A DNA stretch of 6,577 bases from Desulfobulbaceae bacterium. GTDB taxonomy: Bacteria > Desulfobacterota > Desulfobulbia > Desulfobulbales > Desulfobulbaceae. Positions 4,885-6,577 of this stretch are shown one piece after another (the first letter of the stretch is position 1; each line of letters opens with the position of its first letter). A program made the translations under genes and the position numbers. The notes beneath the pieces were generated by a model. That model did no database searches. It was not told the DNA's origin and was given only the letters and a program-made list of their open reading frames with translations. The DNA is taken from contig DRLX01000176.1 in the NCBI GenBank assembly GCA_011322715.1, positions 1 through 6,577 on the forward strand, read 5' to 3'.

Positions 4885-5772
4885 TCAGGTTGCGCCCCGG
4901 GCATAGGATCTTTCCAGCCTGCCGAGCAGTAAAGAGCAGGGAAAGGTAAGGACAAAATACATGGCCGCAACCAGCAGCCAGACCTCAATGGTCATGTAGG
5001 TGGAGGCCATCAATTGCGTCCCCTGGTAGGTCAACTCCTGGATGGAGATAACCGACACAATGGAGGAATCCTTGATCAGAGAGATAAACTGCCCGGCCAG
5101 GGGCGGCAGCACCTGACGAAAGGTCTGCGGCAGGATAATATGGCGCAGGCACTGGCCCCGGGAAAGCCCAAGGGCATGGGCGGCCTCCCATTGACCATTG
5201 TCCACGGCCTTGATACCTGCGCGCAGGATCTCGGCGATATAGGCCCCCTCAAAGACGGCCAGGGTCAGTACCGCCGGGACAAAGGCGGTAACAGTGGCGG
5301 GCGGGGCAACAAGGAGGCTAAGCCAATGGGCTGCCTGCGACGACATATTTTGTAAAAAATCATCAGCGCCAATAAGCGGTGTGAGCTGATCGGCCAGAAA
5401 ATAATAGACCAGAAAAATGATCACCAGCGGCGGCAGGTTGCGCATCAGCTCGATATAGGTGCGACCTGTCATCCGCCAGAACAAACTGCGGCTGATTCGC
5501 GCCAGGGCCATACCCAGGCCGATCATCAGGGCAGGAACCGCCGCGTAAAGGCTCAGACGCAGTGTGGTCAGCAGGCCAAGGAGCAGATAATTGGCAACCC
5601 ACCGATGCTGCTGCTTATCAAAGCGAACAATATACTGGAGGATATCGCCCCAGTGCCAGGTATAGTGCAGCTGCATGGTCACGCGATAGCCAAGGTAACC
5701 CGTTGCCGCAAAAACCAGGGCCAGAAGCAAACAATCCAAAGCTCTATTTTTTTTCCTGCGACGACCAAGCAT
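4885..5772 (-). CDS. Polar amino-acid-type ABC transporter permease (HisM/GlnP-like)
   Basis: With the ATG at 5772 the protein has 295 residues. It has a basic N-terminus, a first membrane segment at about 12-30, then a periplasmic stretch and the core permease domain from about residue 60. YIELMRNLPPLVIIF at about 106-120 matches the family's Y-x-E-x-x-R-N-x-P region. The cytoplasmic EAA loop that docks on the ATPase is EAAHALGLSRG at about 196-206, followed by ILPQ. VFEGAYIAEILRAGI just before it is also characteristic. It follows the binding-protein gene by 58 bases and so belongs to the same importer. An in-frame TTG at 5778 would add two residues; neither start has a good ribosome site, so I chose ATG. 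No ATPase gene follows, so it must lie upstream of the window or elsewhere. The substrate is not defined by the permease. Confidence 0.92.
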   Translation of the reverse strand: MLGRRRKKNRALDCLLLALVFAATGYLGYRVTMQLHYTWHWGDILQYIVRFDKQQHRWVANYLLLGLLTTLRLSLYAAVPALMIGLGMALARISRSLFWRMTGRTYIELMRNLPPLVIIFLVYYFLADQLTPLIGADDFLQNMSSQAAHWLSLLVAPPATVTAFVPAVLTLAVFEGAYIAEILRAGIKAVDNGQWEAAHALGLSRGQCLRHIILPQTFRQVLPPLAGQFISLIKDSSIVSVISIQELTYQGTQLMASTYMTIEVWLLVAAMYFVLTFPCSLLLGRLERSYARGAT

Positions 5773-5830
5773 GGGCAAACCGGGTTAACTACAAAAAAAC
5801 ATAGCGGAATTACTCCATTTTCAGTGGCTC

Positions 5831-6577
5831 TTATATTTCCTTTTTCCAGGCGGTAGACTCAAACCAGTAGGCATAGCGTTCCTGAATCCAGCCTTTACTG
5901 CGCTGAATTTCAATCCAGTTGTTAAAATAATTGAGCACATCAACATCACCCTTGCGCACACCAAAACAGATGGGTTCCTTCATCAACTGCTCCTTGTAGG
6001 CCCTGAGCAGTTTCGGCGCCTCGGCCGCCATCTGTGCAGGCAGGGGCTGGGACCCGATCATGGCATGGACCCGGCCGTTGCGCACCTCCTGGACGGCGGA
6101 GGGTTCATCATCAAAAAGCCTGAGTTTTGCCAATGGAAAATTCTTTTTGGCGGCAATGGCGGCGGTAGATCCAAGACGGGCGGCAAGACTGACCTTGGGG
6201 CTGTTGAAATCCTGCAGACGAAAACCCTTTGTCATCCTGATGTTTGCCAGCAAACCCTGACTTGAATAGTAATAGGGCCTGGTAAAATTGATCTTCAAAT
6301 TTCTTTTTGGGGTAACGCTCATGCCGCCGATAATGACATCGAACTTCCCGGCCATGAGCGCCGGGATAATACCCGACCATTTGGTGGGCACAAAACGGAC
6401 CTTGACGCCCATATCCTTTGCCAGCTTACGGGCCACATCAATTTCCATACCGATGAGTTCGCCCTTGTTGTTTTTCATGGCCCAAGGCACGAAAATATCC
6501 ATTCCCCCCCTGAGTGTACCGCGATTGACGACCTGTTCAATCACGCTGTCGGCTGCTATTTTCTGGTGAATCCCGGC
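5831..6577 (-). CDS. Solute-binding protein of an amino-acid-type ABC importer (partial, 5' end outside window)
   Basis: The frame is open to the window edge and gives 248 residues, starting AGIHQKIAADSVIEQVVNRG. The true start and signal peptide lie outside. It matches the family 3 solute-binding fold: GTLRGGMD near the mature N-terminus, then GELIGMEIDVARKLAKDMG, FDVIIGGMSVTPKR and INFTRPYYY. Visible residue Arg92 (in TPKRN) is the conserved arginine that binds the ligand carboxylate in HisJ and GlnH. The second-lobe segment GRVHAMIGSQP (168-178) has Ser where relatives such as HisJ and GlnH have the Asp that binds the ligand amino group (usual pattern A-x-x-x-D-Q-P or similar). The ligand may therefore not be a standard alpha-amino acid. 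The permease gene follows after 58 bases. The GTG at 6544, sometimes read as a start, is internal because family sequence continues upstream of it. Confidence 0.92.
   Translation of the reverse strand, partial: AGIHQKIAADSVIEQVVNRGTLRGGMDIFVPWAMKNNKGELIGMEIDVARKLAKDMGVKVRFVPTKWSGIIPALMAGKFDVIIGGMSVTPKRNLKINFTRPYYYSSQGLLANIRMTKGFRLQDFNSPKVSLAARLGSTAAIAAKKNFPLAKLRLFDDEPSAVQEVRNGRVHAMIGSQPLPAQMAAEAPKLLRAYKEQLMKEPICFGVRKGDVDVLNYFNNWIEIQRSKGWIQERYAYWFESTAWKKEI

Noticed and set aside
4861..4902. GCCCGG/CCGGGC pairing across the permease stop codon
   Set aside because: Only six pairs close a 30-base loop and the arm on one side is coding sequence, so it is likely chance.
5773..5830. Regulatory hairpin or terminator between binding protein and permease
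   Set aside because: There is a T7 run on the minus strand but no stem of more than three or four pairs before it.
5831..6544. Reading the GTG at 6544 as the start of the binding protein
   Set aside because: The frame stays open to 6577 and the residues upstream continue the mature N-terminus; starting at 6544 would leave no signal peptide for a periplasmic protein.

Overview
The window reads as a bacterial chromosome segment, almost certainly Gram-negative: it has a lipoprotein with a lipobox, a periplasmic M48 protease of the BepA type, and a periplasmic solute-binding ABC system. The gene mix (NikR, MOT1-type molybdate/sulfate permease, BepA-like protease), moderate GC and many strong AGGAG-type ribosome sites suggest an anaerobic Desulfobacterota-like (former deltaproteobacterial) organism. 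That placement is inference; no marker gene is present. Every gene I accept is on the minus strand, so transcription runs from high to low coordinates.

Layout in the direction of transcription. (1) 6577-4885: a polar amino-acid-type ABC transporter, with a binding protein (5' end outside the window) followed by one membrane permease; no ATPase is visible. (2) 4884-4583: a 302-base non-coding stretch with four perfect short-loop hairpins, bracketed by two copies of a spaced motif exactly 240 bases apart. This is the most unusual part of the window. (3) 4582-1981: a tight three-gene run, made of an M48 protease with C-terminal TPRs, the nickel regulator NikR (all four high-affinity nickel ligands present), and a lipoprotein with an HEXXH zinc-protease motif starting 6 bases after nikR. 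(4) 1903-716: a MOT1-family molybdate/sulfate permease after a 77-base gap with its own strong ribosome site. (5) 715-433: a very AT-rich gap with an 8-bp inverted repeat and a tandem heptamer. (6) 432-1: a Phd/YefM antitoxin overlapping a RelE/ParE toxin that runs off the window.

How the parts may work together: the M48-nikR-lipoprotein run suggests co-expression of two putative envelope zinc proteases with a nickel-sensing repressor, and the next gene is an oxyanion transporter. This could be a metal/envelope homeostasis locus, but no nickel transporter or hydrogenase gene is in view and no canonical NikR operator (GTATGA-N16-TCATAC) was found by eye. The toxin-antitoxin end has visibly lower GC than the rest and is probably an acquired module.
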